Assembly (NCBI GenBank): GCA_035695265.1 | Contig: DASSEM010000102.1 | Span: forward strand, 1-19,595 | Source of the DNA: RHKX01 sp035695265 | Lineage (GTDB): Bacteria; Actinomycetota; Thermoleophilia; Solirubrobacterales; 70-9 | Direction of reading: 5' to 3' | Length of the DNA stretch: 19,595 nucleotides | Shown here: positions 1 to 8,480 of the stretch, piece after piece | Position numbering within the stretch: position 1 is the first letter of the stretch | Layout of the letters: every line of letters starts with the position of its first letter | Made by a program: the position numbers and the translations under genes | The notes under the pieces: model-generated | Told to the model about the DNA's origin: nothing | The model's database searches: none | The model's input: only the letters and a program-made list of their open reading frames with translations

Positions 1-449
1 AGCTCGACGTGGCCGCCGCGACGGAAGTAGGCGCGCTCGCGGCGCTCCGGCGCGCTCGCGAGGTCCCAGTAGAGGAAGACGGGGAGGCCGAGCGCGCCGA
101 GCTGCTCGGCGACGGCGCCGGCGAGCGCCGTCGCGCGCGGACGCAGCTCCGGGTCGTGCCAGACGATCGGGCAGACGTCGATCGCGCCGATCCGCGGGTG
201 GGCGCCGTGCTGGCGGGTCAGGTCGATCCGGTCGATCGCAAGGCCGGCGAGGCGGACGAGCGCCGGCAGCAGCGAGGCCTCGTCGCCAGCCACGGTGAAG
301 ACGGTGCGGTCGTGGACCGGGTCGGAATGCTCGTCGAGCAGGGCGATCCGCGAGCCGAGGCTGGAGCGGAGCTCGCCGATCAGGCTCGGGTCGGCGCCCT
401 CGGAGACGTTCGGGACGGCGAGCAGGCGGCTGTCGAGCGGATCCGCCAG
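1..449 (-). CDS. Glutamate formimidoyltransferase (FTCD N-terminal-like), partial
   Basis: The enzyme family transfers the formimino group of N-formimidoylglutamate to tetrahydrofolate, or runs the related formyl transfer, in histidine degradation; it is cytoplasmic. The minus-strand frame reads LLAVPNVSEG near its start, then VHDRTVFTV, then HGAHPRIGAIDVCPIVW, then VFLYWDLASAPERR and YFRRG. These match, in order, the start, the substrate/folate-loop motif and the later conserved block of the formiminotransferase family. About 150 codons are inside the window and the rest lies beyond position 1. The frame opens directly after the aminopeptidase TGA (458-456), in the same reading frame, and has no ATG, GTG or TTG before the conserved region. 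The CTG at 449-447 is used here as a placeholder start; a second CTG lies at 428-426. Family assignment is firm, the start is not. It probably shares a transcript with the aminopeptidase. Confidence 0.83.
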   Translation of the reverse strand, partial: MADPLDSRLLAVPNVSEGADPSLIGELRSSLGSRIALLDEHSDPVHDRTVFTVAGDEASLLPALVRLAGLAIDRIDLTRQHGAHPRIGAIDVCPIVWHDPELRPRATALAGAVAEQLGALGLPVFLYWDLASAPERRERAYFRRGGHVE

Positions 450-455
450 CGCCGA

Positions 456-1421
456 TCAGACGAGGAGCTCGCCGTCGCGGACGACCTCGGTGCCGTCCAC
501 GGTCAGGGTCGGGCGCATGACGACGCAGTCGAGGTGGACCGGGACCTGGACGCGGCCGCCGATCGCGGCGGAGGCGCCGAAGGCGACGTGGACGGTGCCG
601 AGGAGCTTCTCGTCCTCGAGCACGTTGCCGGTCAGCTCCGCCTTCTCGTTGGTGCCGACCCCGAGCTCAGCCACCGTCCGCCCCTCCTCGCCATGGGCGG
701 TGAGGAGCTCGAGCAGCGCGGCGCCCTCGGGCCCGCTCGCCGTGGCCAGGCGACCGCCCTCGACCTCCATCGCCACCGGCGCGGCCGGGATCCCGACGCC
801 GGCGATCGTCCCGTCGACGACGAGCGTCCCCTCGCAGGCGCGGTCGTCAGGGGAGATGAAGCCCTCGCCGCAGGGCAGGTTGCCGAAGGCGGCGGGAGCG
901 CTGAGCTCGCCGGCGTCGGGAATCGCCGTCCGCCCCTCGAGCCCGAGCCGCAGGTCGCTGCCGTTGGCGCAGGTGATGCGCGCCTCGGCCCCGGAGTCGA
1001 GGATCGCCGCGACCGCCTGGCCGCGGCGACGCAGCTCGGGCATGTCGGCACTCATCACCCGCGCCAACATCTCCTCGGTGACCCCGGGCAGGGTCGCGAT
1101 CCGCGCCCCCGCCTCCGAGGCCGCCTTGCGGGCGGCGGTGTGGGAGAGCGATTGGACGGTCGGGGCGAGGACGACGTCGGCGGCCCGCATCGCGGCAGCG
1201 ACCGGTCCCGGCGGCTCGGCGGCATGGGAGTCGCGCTCGGCCATCAGCGTCAGGACCGCGTCGGCTCCGGCTCGCCCGGCCTCGCCGCGCAGCCGCTCCC
1301 CGAGCCCGAGCGTCGCCGGGTTGGCGATCACCAGCACCTCCTCGCCGGCCTTGACGCCGAGGCAGTCGTTGACGACCGCCGCGACGGCGCGCTCGAGGTC
1401 GCTGCGGGCGGCATCGCTCAC
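456..1421 (-). CDS. Aminopeptidase, M29 / aminopeptidase T-like
   Basis: A cytoplasmic metallo-exopeptidase that should release N-terminal residues from peptides. The 321-residue product carries NLPCGE at about 181-186, then GVGTNEKAELTGNVLEDEK (254-272), TVHVAFG (276-282) and VHLD (295-298). This order of Glu, Glu, His and His-x-Asp is the metal-binding arrangement of COG2309/M29 aminopeptidases; E186, E269, H278, H296 and D298 are the likely ligands. It is shorter than classical AmpS/PepS (about 410 residues) and matches the short bacterial/archaeal branch. Start: GTG at 1421-1419, because the frame further upstream is arginine/proline-rich antisense-like sequence. There is no SD; TAGGGT at 1435-1430 lies 8 nt before the GTG, suggesting a leaderless transcript. 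The formimidoyltransferase follows immediately downstream in the same frame. Some relatives of this fold act on other substrates, so the peptide specificity is inferred. Confidence 0.87.
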   Translation of the reverse strand: MSDAARSDLERAVAAVVNDCLGVKAGEEVLVIANPATLGLGERLRGEAGRAGADAVLTLMAERDSHAAEPPGPVAAAMRAADVVLAPTVQSLSHTAARKAASEAGARIATLPGVTEEMLARVMSADMPELRRRGQAVAAILDSGAEARITCANGSDLRLGLEGRTAIPDAGELSAPAAFGNLPCGEGFISPDDRACEGTLVVDGTIAGVGIPAAPVAMEVEGGRLATASGPEGAALLELLTAHGEEGRTVAELGVGTNEKAELTGNVLEDEKLLGTVHVAFGASAAIGGRVQVPVHLDCVVMRPTLTVDGTEVVRDGELLV

Positions 1422-1429
1422 GAGTGCCG

Positions 1430-1435
1430 ACCCTA
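1430..1435 (-). promoter_or_regulatory. Candidate leaderless -10 element for the aminopeptidase
   Basis: TAGGGT on the minus strand, 8 nt upstream of the GTG start, fits the actinobacterial -10 pattern TAnnnT. No convincing -35 was found. The 221-nt divergent spacer to the reductase gene otherwise shows no coding signal. Confidence 0.4.
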
Positions 1436-1628
1436 ACGAGGCGAGCAGCGCGGGCGCGGGCGCAAGATGATCGGTCTCGAGCCCGCGCGTGCGTGGAGGA
1501 CCGCCGGACCAAGCAGATCGAGGACGCAGGAGGCGAAGCGGCCTGGAAGGCCGTGAGCCGACGAGGACGACGAGCTGCGCAGAGTCCGGCGGTTCATCCA
1601 CGTGCGTGTGGGTTCGGGATCGGTCATC

Positions 1629-1634
1629 TAGGCT
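1629..1634 (+). promoter_or_regulatory. Candidate leaderless -10 element for the RibD/DHFR-like gene
   Basis: TAGGCT, followed by exactly 8 nt and the ATG at 1643, with no SD in between. It repeats the layout seen at the aminopeptidase and is near-identical to the element before the GST gene. No good -35 is seen. Confidence 0.4.
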
Positions 1635-1642
1635 CGGCGCCG

Positions 1643-2200
1643 ATGGCGCGGACCGTCTACTACGCGGCGATGAGCCTCGACGGCTACATCGCCGACCTCG
1701 AGGAGAACCTCGAGTGGCTGATGAGGTTCGACGGTCCCGGCTACGCCGGCGAGGCCGCCGCCCGCGGTCCGATGGAGAGCTCGTACGAAGGCTTCTACGC
1801 GGGCGTCGGGGCCCTGGTGATGGGGTCGAAGACCTACGAGTTCGTGCTCGGCCACGAATGGAGCTACGGCGACATGCCGACCTGGGTCCTGACCTCGCGC
1901 GACCTGCCGGCGGCGGAGGGGGCAGACGGACTCCACTTCGGCTCCGGCCCGGTCGCCGCGATGCACGCGGAGGCGGAGGAGGCCGCCGCCGGCAAGGACG
2001 TCTGGCTGGTCGGCGGCGGCGACGTCGCGACCCAGTACGTCGATGCCGGCCTCCTCGACGTCGTCCAGGTGACGATCGTGCCGCTCGTCCTCGGCGCCGG
2101 GCTGCCGCTGTTCGCCGGTCCGGTCCCGCCGATGAAGCTCCTCGACCTGACCCCGTACGGCAACGGGATGGCCGAGCTGACCTACGAGATCGCCGCGTGA
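1643..2200 (+). CDS. Dihydrofolate reductase family protein (RibD C-terminal domain)
   Basis: A 185-residue single-domain protein of the RibD C-terminal/DHFR-like fold, an NAD(P)H-dependent reductase family. Visible marks are the N-terminal strand ending MSLDGYIAD (residues 9-17), MGSKTYEFVLG, VWLVGGGDVATQYVDAGLLD and the C-terminal VTIVPLVLGAGLPLFAG. The order and length match small YyaP/YwjB-like members, which are not known to be true folate reductases; the substrate is unknown. ATG 1643 is chosen because the conserved first beta strand begins at residue 2-3 and upstream codons are not protein-like. No SD is present. The gene is divergent from the aminopeptidase and convergent with the deacetylase gene, so it is probably transcribed alone and ends in the hairpin at 2227-2263. 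Confidence 0.88.
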   Translation: MARTVYYAAMSLDGYIADLEENLEWLMRFDGPGYAGEAAARGPMESSYEGFYAGVGALVMGSKTYEFVLGHEWSYGDMPTWVLTSRDLPAAEGADGLHFGSGPVAAMHAEAEEAAAGKDVWLVGGGDVATQYVDAGLLDVVQVTIVPLVLGAGLPLFAGPVPPMKLLDLTPYGNGMAELTYEIAA

Positions 2201-2226
2201 GCGAGCGCGGACCCCTCTCCGATGAG

Positions 2227-2263
2227 CGACGATTTCCGACCAACAGTTGGTCGTAAATCGTCG
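2227..2263. terminator. Bidirectional hairpin terminator between convergent genes
   Basis: CGACGATTT (2227-2235) pairs with AAATCGTCG (2255-2263), and CGACCAA (2237-2243) pairs with TTGGTCG (2247-2253), around a CAG loop with one C/T mismatch. This 16-bp stem lies between the stop codons at 2200 (plus) and 2275 (minus). There is no long T tract, as is common in high-GC actinobacteria, but the A/T-rich segment inside the stem is striking in this GC-rich context. Confidence 0.7.
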
Positions 2264-2274
2264 TTGACCCACGG

Positions 2275-3357
<1,083 letters not shown>

Positions 3358-3461
3358 GCGGCCCAGCTTCTCAGACCGTCGCACACGCCGCCAGATGCCC
3401 CAACCAGAGCCATCGAACTCCGCGTACGGCCTCCCCTGCGGCCGCTACGATCACCACCCCC

Positions 3462-3535
3462 GCCGGAGTAGCTCAGTTGGTTAGAGCAGCGGAATCATAA
3501 TCCGCGTGTCGGGAGTTCGAGTCTCTCCTCCGGCA
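3462..3535 (+). tRNA. tRNA with CAT anticodon, probably elongator tRNA-Met
   Basis: A full cloverleaf can be folded. The acceptor is GCCGGAG (3462-3468) with CTCCGGC (3528-3534) and discriminator A3535. The D arm contains AGCTCAGTTGGTTAGAGC. The anticodon stem GCGGA/TCCGC encloses ATCATAA with anticodon CAT. The T arm is GGGAG-TTCGAGT-CTCTC with one G-T pair. The 3' CCA is not encoded. The first acceptor pair and lack of initiator-specific features argue for the elongator, but a tRNA-Ile2 whose C34 is modified to lysidine has the same anticodon and cannot be excluded by eye. A possible -10 (TACGAT, 3446-3451) lies 10 nt upstream. Confidence 0.95.
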
Positions 3536-3560
3536 TGAGGTACCTGTCGGCCAGGCGCAT

Positions 3561-4397
3561 TCAGGTGTGCTCGAGGATCGCGGCGGCGATCGCGTCCCAG
3601 TCGGCCCGGTAGACCCCGTGGCCGGCGCCCTCGAGTCGCAGCAGCCGGGAATCCGGGACCTCCTCGGCGAGGGCCTCGCCGTGGCCGATGGGGAACATCG
3701 GGTCGGCGGTGCCGTGAATGACCAGGGTCGGCGCGGCGATCGCGGAGGACGGTTTGGTGGGGGCCTCCCCGTGCTCCATCAGGTCGTGGTTCTGCGCTGC
3801 CGCGAAGTCGCGCGCCCGCGCCACGTCGCGGCGCACGAGGCCTCGGGTCGCCTCTTCGTCGAACGGCCGCCGTCCTCCCGCGAGCATGCGCTGGTAGGCG
3901 ACCAGGTACTCGATGACCGAGTCGGGATCTGACCAGTCAACGCTCGCCGTGGAGACGAAATGCTCGAATTCCTCACTCGGCGGCGGCAGCCCGCGGTCAC
4001 CGGGCGTCACCGGCGAGGTGCTGATCAGGACGAGCGAGAGAACGCGGTCCGGGCGGTCGAGCGCGAGCTCCTGCGCGATGCCGCCGCCCGCCGAGACGCC
4101 GACGAGGTGCGCGGCCGCGATTCCGTAAGCGTCCAGAACGCCGGCGGCATCGGCGGTGAGGTCCGCGCCCGTGTAGCCGGGACGGCCGGGCGGATAGGTG
4201 ACCGATCGCCCGGTGTCGCGGTGGTCGTAGCGGATCACGAACCGCTGACCGTCGGCGAGCATCCGGCAGAAGCCCTCCTCCCACCAGAGCATCGAGGCGC
4301 CGGTGCCCATGCTGAGGAGGACCGGAGGATCGGCCGGATCGCCGAATGGCTCGGTGCAGAGCTCGACGCCGTTCGCCTCGATGATTCGCTCAGCCAC
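3561..4397 (-). CDS. Alpha/beta hydrolase
   Basis: A 278-residue alpha/beta-hydrolase-fold enzyme, probably cytoplasmic because no signal peptide is seen. The catalytic triad is visible: nucleophile S102 in GVSAGG, acid D232 in HGTADPMFP and H260 in GAGHGV. The oxyanion region is LSMGTGASMLWW (28-39), and the segment YDHRDTGRS (58-66) is typical of the epoxide-hydrolase/haloperoxidase-like branch. Substrate is unknown. Start: GTG 4397 with a strong SD (GGGAGG) 5 nt upstream. It is the last gene of the minus-strand run, 45 nt after the DUF4386 gene. Confidence 0.9.
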   Translation of the reverse strand: MAERIIEANGVELCTEPFGDPADPPVLLSMGTGASMLWWEEGFCRMLADGQRFVIRYDHRDTGRSVTYPPGRPGYTGADLTADAAGVLDAYGIAAAHLVGVSAGGGIAQELALDRPDRVLSLVLISTSPVTPGDRGLPPPSEEFEHFVSTASVDWSDPDSVIEYLVAYQRMLAGGRRPFDEEATRGLVRRDVARARDFAAAQNHDLMEHGEAPTKPSSAIAAPTLVIHGTADPMFPIGHGEALAEEVPDSRLLRLEGAGHGVYRADWDAIAAAILEHT

Positions 4398-4442
4398 GAT
4401 CTCCTCCCGCCCGTACCCCGTCGCGACCTCGTGGAACGGCGC

Positions 4443-5153
4443 TTATGCAGGCGCGGGCCCGGAGAGGACCCGGGAAGGCCGGAACCCCTTGACGATGAGA
4501 TAGATCGCGAACGATGCCTCGAAGGCAGCCTCGGGCACCGAGAAGATGATGTGTGCGCCGTCTTGCTCGTAGGCCCCGAGCAGCACCGCGATCGAGGACG
4601 CGAAGATCAGCGGGCCGCCGACGACGCCCAGCGCCGCGAGGCGCGGAGGCATCAGGCCGGTGCGGTACATCAGGTAGCCCAGCAGGAGACCGTTGACGCC
4701 GACGCAGAACCCCGGTCCGAACAGGAACGTCCAGTCGTGGATCGCGATGAGGGTCTGCCCGGCGATGTCGAGCGTGGCTCCATCAGCGCCGATCGATGCC
4801 GCCAGGTCATCGCGCAGGGTGAGGACCGACAGGAGGCTGATGGCGCCAACGCCGATGATCGTCGACTCAACGATGCGCGACCCGACATAGCCGAGCGAGA
4901 GGGTTTCGCTCTGGCGCCTGAGGATCGGGAACATCACGACCGCGGTGCCGACGTTGCCGATCATCAAGAGGACCTCGCAGAGAGCGCCCAGCGTGACGCG
5001 CGTATCGTCACCGGCCCCGAGGATGTAGTCCGCGTCATTCAAGACGGGGTCGTAGAGAGCGACCGCGGCGATTGCCGTGACGAAGGTGGAGGCCATCAGC
5101 CATCCGGCTACGGCAGCTGTCCTCCTCTCGGCGGGTGACGCCTCTGACTCCAT
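4443..5153 (-). CDS. DUF4386 family membrane protein
   Basis: A 236-residue integral membrane protein with about six hydrophobic segments, near residues 14-34, 55-76, 88-110, 140-160, 170-192 and 205-225. Marks of the DUF4386 family are the N-terminal RRTAAVAGWL, the loop VLNDADYILG and GYLMYRTGLMPPRLAALG. The family has no established biochemical role; some members sit beside transporters or regulators. ATG 5153 has no clear SD. The only gene close by is the alpha/beta hydrolase downstream, probably co-transcribed. Family name is from recognition of the pattern. Confidence 0.82.
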   Translation of the reverse strand: MESEASPAERRTAAVAGWLMASTFVTAIAAVALYDPVLNDADYILGAGDDTRVTLGALCEVLLMIGNVGTAVVMFPILRRQSETLSLGYVGSRIVESTIIGVGAISLLSVLTLRDDLAASIGADGATLDIAGQTLIAIHDWTFLFGPGFCVGVNGLLLGYLMYRTGLMPPRLAALGVVGGPLIFASSIAVLLGAYEQDGAHIIFSVPEAAFEASFAIYLIVKGFRPSRVLSGPAPA

Positions 5154-5250
5154 GGAGGATGCAGTTCGACCTGGCGGGCGCGAAACCTCTCGCGGACGCA
5201 GGCGCGCCCGCTCGGCCGGCGCCGGGCGGGCGCGGCAGGTCGGATCCGCG

Positions 5251-5982
5251 TTACTCGAACTTCTCGGGGAACTGCGCCATGATCCCGGTGCTCAGGGTGT
5301 CGGCCATCGCGAGGATGTGGTCCACGATGTGGTCGTAGGTGTGGACCTCCGGCTTGTGGTGCCCCTGCATGTGCTGGGTCGCCTCGCGGAGCGTCTGGTT
5401 GAGATGCTTGCGCATCATCGAGCGCATCTCGGCGCGCGGCCAGTTGTCCGGGTTCGCCGCGTTGAGGAAATCGGCGATCTCGTTGCCGTTGCGATACCAG
5501 GCTCGGCTCGCCTTCTTCACCCGCTTCTCGTCTCCGGCCTTGGCCGCCACCAGCAGGTCGACGGCGCCGTTGATGTGCTCCTTGAGCAGCTTGGTGAGCT
5601 GCCTGCCGGCCGCGTTGCCGTAGTACGGCTTGATCGCGTTGCCGATGTCGGTCTGGTTCTGCAGCAGCCGCTCGAGGCTCGAATCGAGATCAGGGCTGCC
5701 GTCGATGAAATCGAGGATCACCAGCCGCGTCCAGCCGACGTGGTCGTACCAGAGCTTTCGCATCGCGTCCTGGAGCTCGTGACCAGCCTCGGTGTGGGTC
5801 GCGGGCGAGACCGTGCCGTGGTCCTCGTGGCCGTGCTCCACCGCGGCCGCTTGATCGGCGGCGTTGGCGGGTTCCTCCACGTCACCACGGCCGGTCGCGA
5901 ACGCGAGCGCAAGCGCGATCGCGACGGTGCCGAACAGGACGGTGAACCGCGGCCGGCGCCCTCGGAAAACCTGACGTCTCAT
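5251..5982 (-). CDS. Secreted or membrane-anchored helical protein, function unknown
   Basis: The 243-residue product starts with a basic stretch and one hydrophobic segment (about 13-30), consistent with a signal peptide or anchor. A histidine-rich linker follows (H50, H52, H55, H62, H68), then a mainly helical domain with LLQNQTDIGNAIKPYYG (106-122), KEHINGAVDLLVAAKAGD (134-151) and a C-terminal part ending in MAQFPEKF. I recognise this as a conserved bacterial family of unknown function that is often misnamed in databases. A second cluster of histidines lies at 204-222. ATG 5982 is chosen over upstream in-frame starts because GAGGAG lies 7 nt before it. It follows the four-helix membrane gene by 89 nt on the same strand. 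Confidence 0.85.
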   Translation of the reverse strand: MRRQVFRGRRPRFTVLFGTVAIALALAFATGRGDVEEPANAADQAAAVEHGHEDHGTVSPATHTEAGHELQDAMRKLWYDHVGWTRLVILDFIDGSPDLDSSLERLLQNQTDIGNAIKPYYGNAAGRQLTKLLKEHINGAVDLLVAAKAGDEKRVKKASRAWYRNGNEIADFLNAANPDNWPRAEMRSMMRKHLNQTLREATQHMQGHHKPEVHTYDHIVDHILAMADTLSTGIMAQFPEKFE

Positions 5983-6071
5983 TCTCTCTCTCCTCGTCTC
6001 GTGCATGGCGGCTGCCATGCGGGTGTTCGATGCGCCGTTAGCGTCGCGGGGGTCCGCGGTCTTACCCGCTC

Positions 6072-6557
6072 TCACCGGGCGGACAGGGACACCGCCTCGC
6101 CCACGATCGCGCCGTAGGCCAGGTGCACGACGAACATCACGACGGGCGTACTGGCTCCGTAGTTGAGGAGCAGGAAGCCAGGTGGCTCGAGCAGGGGCGC
6201 CGCGTCAGCGGCGCTGAATGTGGTCGCCATCCGCGGATGGACCAGCGGCAGGAGGATGTTCACCAGCGCCGTGCCGGCGAAGAGCGCGTGGACCAGCCCA
6301 AGCATGGCCCCCAACCACCAGCTCGCCTCGCCGATCGCCGCGAAGACGGCGTAGTAGATCGACGCAAAGGCAAGGCCGGCGATGAAGTGCAGCCCGTATC
6401 CGAGGGCCCGCGCCCGAACGCGGTCCGAGCTGAACGCCGTACCGAGCAGAAACGGGAGGTCGATCCTCGTCAGCCGCAGCTCAGTCGCCGTCCGCATTCC
6501 GGTCGTTAGGACCAGGGTCCCGACGAAGCCGCCGGCGAGCGCTCCCCAGATCGTCAT
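6072..6557 (-). CDS. Conserved four-helix membrane protein, function unknown
   Basis: A 161-residue integral membrane protein with hydrophobic segments near residues 5-20, 52-75, 81-102 and 138-155. Conserved-looking loops are LTRIDLPFLLGTAFSSDR (33-50), LVHPRMA (105-111) and LEPPGFLLLNYG (122-133). I recognise the pattern from a widespread unnamed bacterial family. Function is unknown. Start: ATG 6557, with GAGGAGG about 10 nt upstream. This ATG overlaps the stop of the GH15 gene as ATGA, so the two are very probably translationally coupled. The longer open frame upstream is a shadow of the GH15 gene. Confidence 0.85.
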   Translation of the reverse strand: MTIWGALAGGFVGTLVLTTGMRTATELRLTRIDLPFLLGTAFSSDRVRARALGYGLHFIAGLAFASIYYAVFAAIGEASWWLGAMLGLVHALFAGTALVNILLPLVHPRMATTFSAADAAPLLEPPGFLLLNYGASTPVVMFVVHLAYGAIVGEAVSLSAR

Positions 6558-8365
6558 GTTCTCGCTGCCTCCTCGAGGGTCGCGGCCGCGTTGATCAGCG
6601 CGAGGTGGACGAGTCCCTGGGGAAGATTGCCGAGGAACTCGCCATCGTCGGGATCCATCTCCTCCGAGTAGAGCCCGACATCGTTCGCCAGCCCGACCAT
6701 CCGGTCCATGAGCTCCTCGGCCTCGCCGCGCTCCCCCAGCCGAGCGAGAGCATCGACGAGCCAGAACGAACAGGCGAGGAAGGCGCCCTCGGCTCCCGGC
6801 AGGCCGTCCTCCCCGCGATACCGAAACAGCAGCGGGCCGCGGCTCAGCTTGTCCTGGATCAGCCTCGCGGTGCTCAGGAGCCGTGCGCCACCGGCGCCGT
6901 CGTCGTAGCCGAGAAGGGACGGAAGCAGCAGGCCGGCGTCCGTCTCCCCGGAGCCGGGGAAGCGCGTGTAGGCCTGGAGCTCCTCCGACCAGCAGCGCTC
7001 GTTGACGAACCCGCGGATCTCCTCCGCCGCTCGCCGCCAGCGCCCGGCGCCTTCGTCCGGAACCCGCCCCTCCTCCGCGAGCCCGCCCGCCCGCTCGAGG
7101 CCGATCCAGCACATCATCTTCGACTCGGTGAAGTGTGCCGGGGCATTCCGAACCTCCCAGATCCCCGAGTCCTTGCGCCGCCAGAGCTCGCAGATCAGGT
7201 CGGCGGTGGCCGCCAATCGCCCGGCGGCGTCACGATCCAGCCTCCCCCCGGCGCGGCAGTAGAGCCACGCGGTCTGCAGCAGGTGGCCATAGACGTCCAG
7301 CTGCTCCTGGCTTCCGGCGGCGTTACCGATCCGCACTGGTCTCGAGCCGCGATACCCCGCCAGGGCAAGCTCGCGCTCGGGGGACCGCGGCGTCCCGTTG
7401 AGCCGGTACAGGATCCGGAGCTTGGGGTGGGTGAGCTGGGAGGCGTGCATCAGCCACGAGAAGAACGCCTCGGCCTCGGCCGGGCAGCCGAGCCTCAGCA
7501 GAGCATCCAGCGTCGCCGAGGAATCGCGGATCCAGGAGTACCGGTAGTCCCAGTTGCGGACCCCGCCGACATCCTCGGGCAATGAGGTCGTCGCCGCGGC
7601 GGCGATCGCTCCCGAGGGAGCGTAGATCAGGAGCTTGAGCGCCAGGGCGCTGCGCACCACGGCCTGCCGCCATGGCCCGCCGTAGCGGCGCTCCTCCGCC
7701 CAATGCCGCCAGAAGGCGATGGTCCTTGCGAGCCGCTCCTCGACCTCCCGGCGGGATGGGAGGACCAGCGGGGTGGCGTGGGCGACGCCAAGCGAGATCA
7801 GGCTCGTACCTCCGGCCTCGGCGACGAAACGTCCGCGGACCGCGCCGGCCGAGATCCGCGGCTCGCCGGCTCCCCAGCAGTTGACCGCGAGGCCCTCGGA
7901 CCCGGCGGTCGCCACGGGCCTTCCAGCCCTCGTTCCGAGCCGGGTCTCGCCGTCGGCGTAACCGAACCGCGGCTCGACCGACCAGCTCAGGGCGACCGAG
8001 CCGGCGATCCCCTCGACGCTTCTCACCAGCTCTCGATCGGGCGCCAGGCCGGCCAGGGGCAACGGCATCGCGTCGGTGACGCGAACCGCCCCGGTCGCGG
8101 TGGTGAAGGTGGTCTCGAGGACGTTGGTGTCGGGTAGGTAGCGGCGCTCGGCGGTATGACCCTGCTCCGGTGCAAGCCGGAAGGAGCCCCCGCGCTCCGG
8201 GTCGAGCAGAGCCCCGAAGACGCTCGGCGAGTCGAGCTCGGGCAGACAGAGCCAGTCGATGCTCCCGTCGCCGGCGATCAGGGCAACGGTTCTGCCGTCG
8301 CCGATCGCCGCATAGCTACCGATCGCCGCATAGCCGTCGCGGGGCGCCATGCGATCAGCTTCCAT
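6554..8365 (-). CDS. Glycoside hydrolase family 15 (glucoamylase/trehalase-like)
   Basis: A 603-residue cytoplasmic GH15 enzyme, which hydrolyses terminal alpha-glucosidic bonds of glucans or, in several actinobacterial members, trehalose. The N-terminal beta-sandwich begins IGDGRTVALIAGDGSIDWLC (21-40); the (alpha/alpha)6 barrel holds NWDYRYSWIRDSSATLDALL (271-290). The likely general acid is E404 in GIWEVR, followed by HFTESKMMCWIGLERA. FLACSFWLVDAL (529-540) and LYSEEMDPDDGEFLGNLPQ (565-583) follow, with the likely general base E568 or E569. Length is typical. A six-residue duplication (YAAIG-S-YAAIG-D) marks the N-terminus. ATG 8365 is used; ATG 8350, with GGAAG 8 nt before it, is an equally good alternative giving 598 residues. 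The stop overlaps the next gene (ATGA). Confidence 0.93.
   Translation of the reverse strand: MEADRMAPRDGYAAIGSYAAIGDGRTVALIAGDGSIDWLCLPELDSPSVFGALLDPERGGSFRLAPEQGHTAERRYLPDTNVLETTFTTATGAVRVTDAMPLPLAGLAPDRELVRSVEGIAGSVALSWSVEPRFGYADGETRLGTRAGRPVATAGSEGLAVNCWGAGEPRISAGAVRGRFVAEAGGTSLISLGVAHATPLVLPSRREVEERLARTIAFWRHWAEERRYGGPWRQAVVRSALALKLLIYAPSGAIAAAATTSLPEDVGGVRNWDYRYSWIRDSSATLDALLRLGCPAEAEAFFSWLMHASQLTHPKLRILYRLNGTPRSPERELALAGYRGSRPVRIGNAAGSQEQLDVYGHLLQTAWLYCRAGGRLDRDAAGRLAATADLICELWRRKDSGIWEVRNAPAHFTESKMMCWIGLERAGGLAEEGRVPDEGAGRWRRAAEEIRGFVNERCWSEELQAYTRFPGSGETDAGLLLPSLLGYDDGAGGARLLSTARLIQDKLSRGPLLFRYRGEDGLPGAEGAFLACSFWLVDALARLGERGEAEELMDRMVGLANDVGLYSEEMDPDDGEFLGNLPQGLVHLALINAAATLEEAART
8301..8334. 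repeat. 16-bp tandem repeat in the 5' end of the GH15 gene
   Basis: CCGATCGCCGCATAGC occurs at 8301-8316 and again at 8319-8334, an 18-bp period that keeps the frame. On the coding strand it duplicates six codons (YAAIG plus one). Relatives usually have a single copy of this segment, so this looks like a slipped-strand duplication. Confidence 0.85.
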
Positions 8366-8480
8366 CAACCTGTTAGTGCCCGGCCGGCGCCCGCTCTTAC
8401 CGTGTATCGGTCCCGTCGCAGCGGGTACCGCGGCCGGCAGGATGCCGACCAGCCGCCCGTCGACCTGTCCTAACCCGGTG

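Noticed and set aside
9..1470. Long plus-strand open frames opposite the aminopeptidase and formimidoyltransferase
   Set aside because: Arg/Asp/Gly-rich or Ser/Arg-rich products without motifs; they mirror genuine minus-strand genes and arise from high GC content.
5179..5194. Short hairpin CGCGA-AACCTC-TCGCG upstream of the DUF4386 gene
   Set aside because: Only 5 bp of G/C-rich stem, expected by chance at this composition.
6605..7585. 326-codon plus-strand frame opposite the GH15 gene
   Set aside because: No motif, and the opposite strand encodes a complete GH15 enzyme with catalytic residues.
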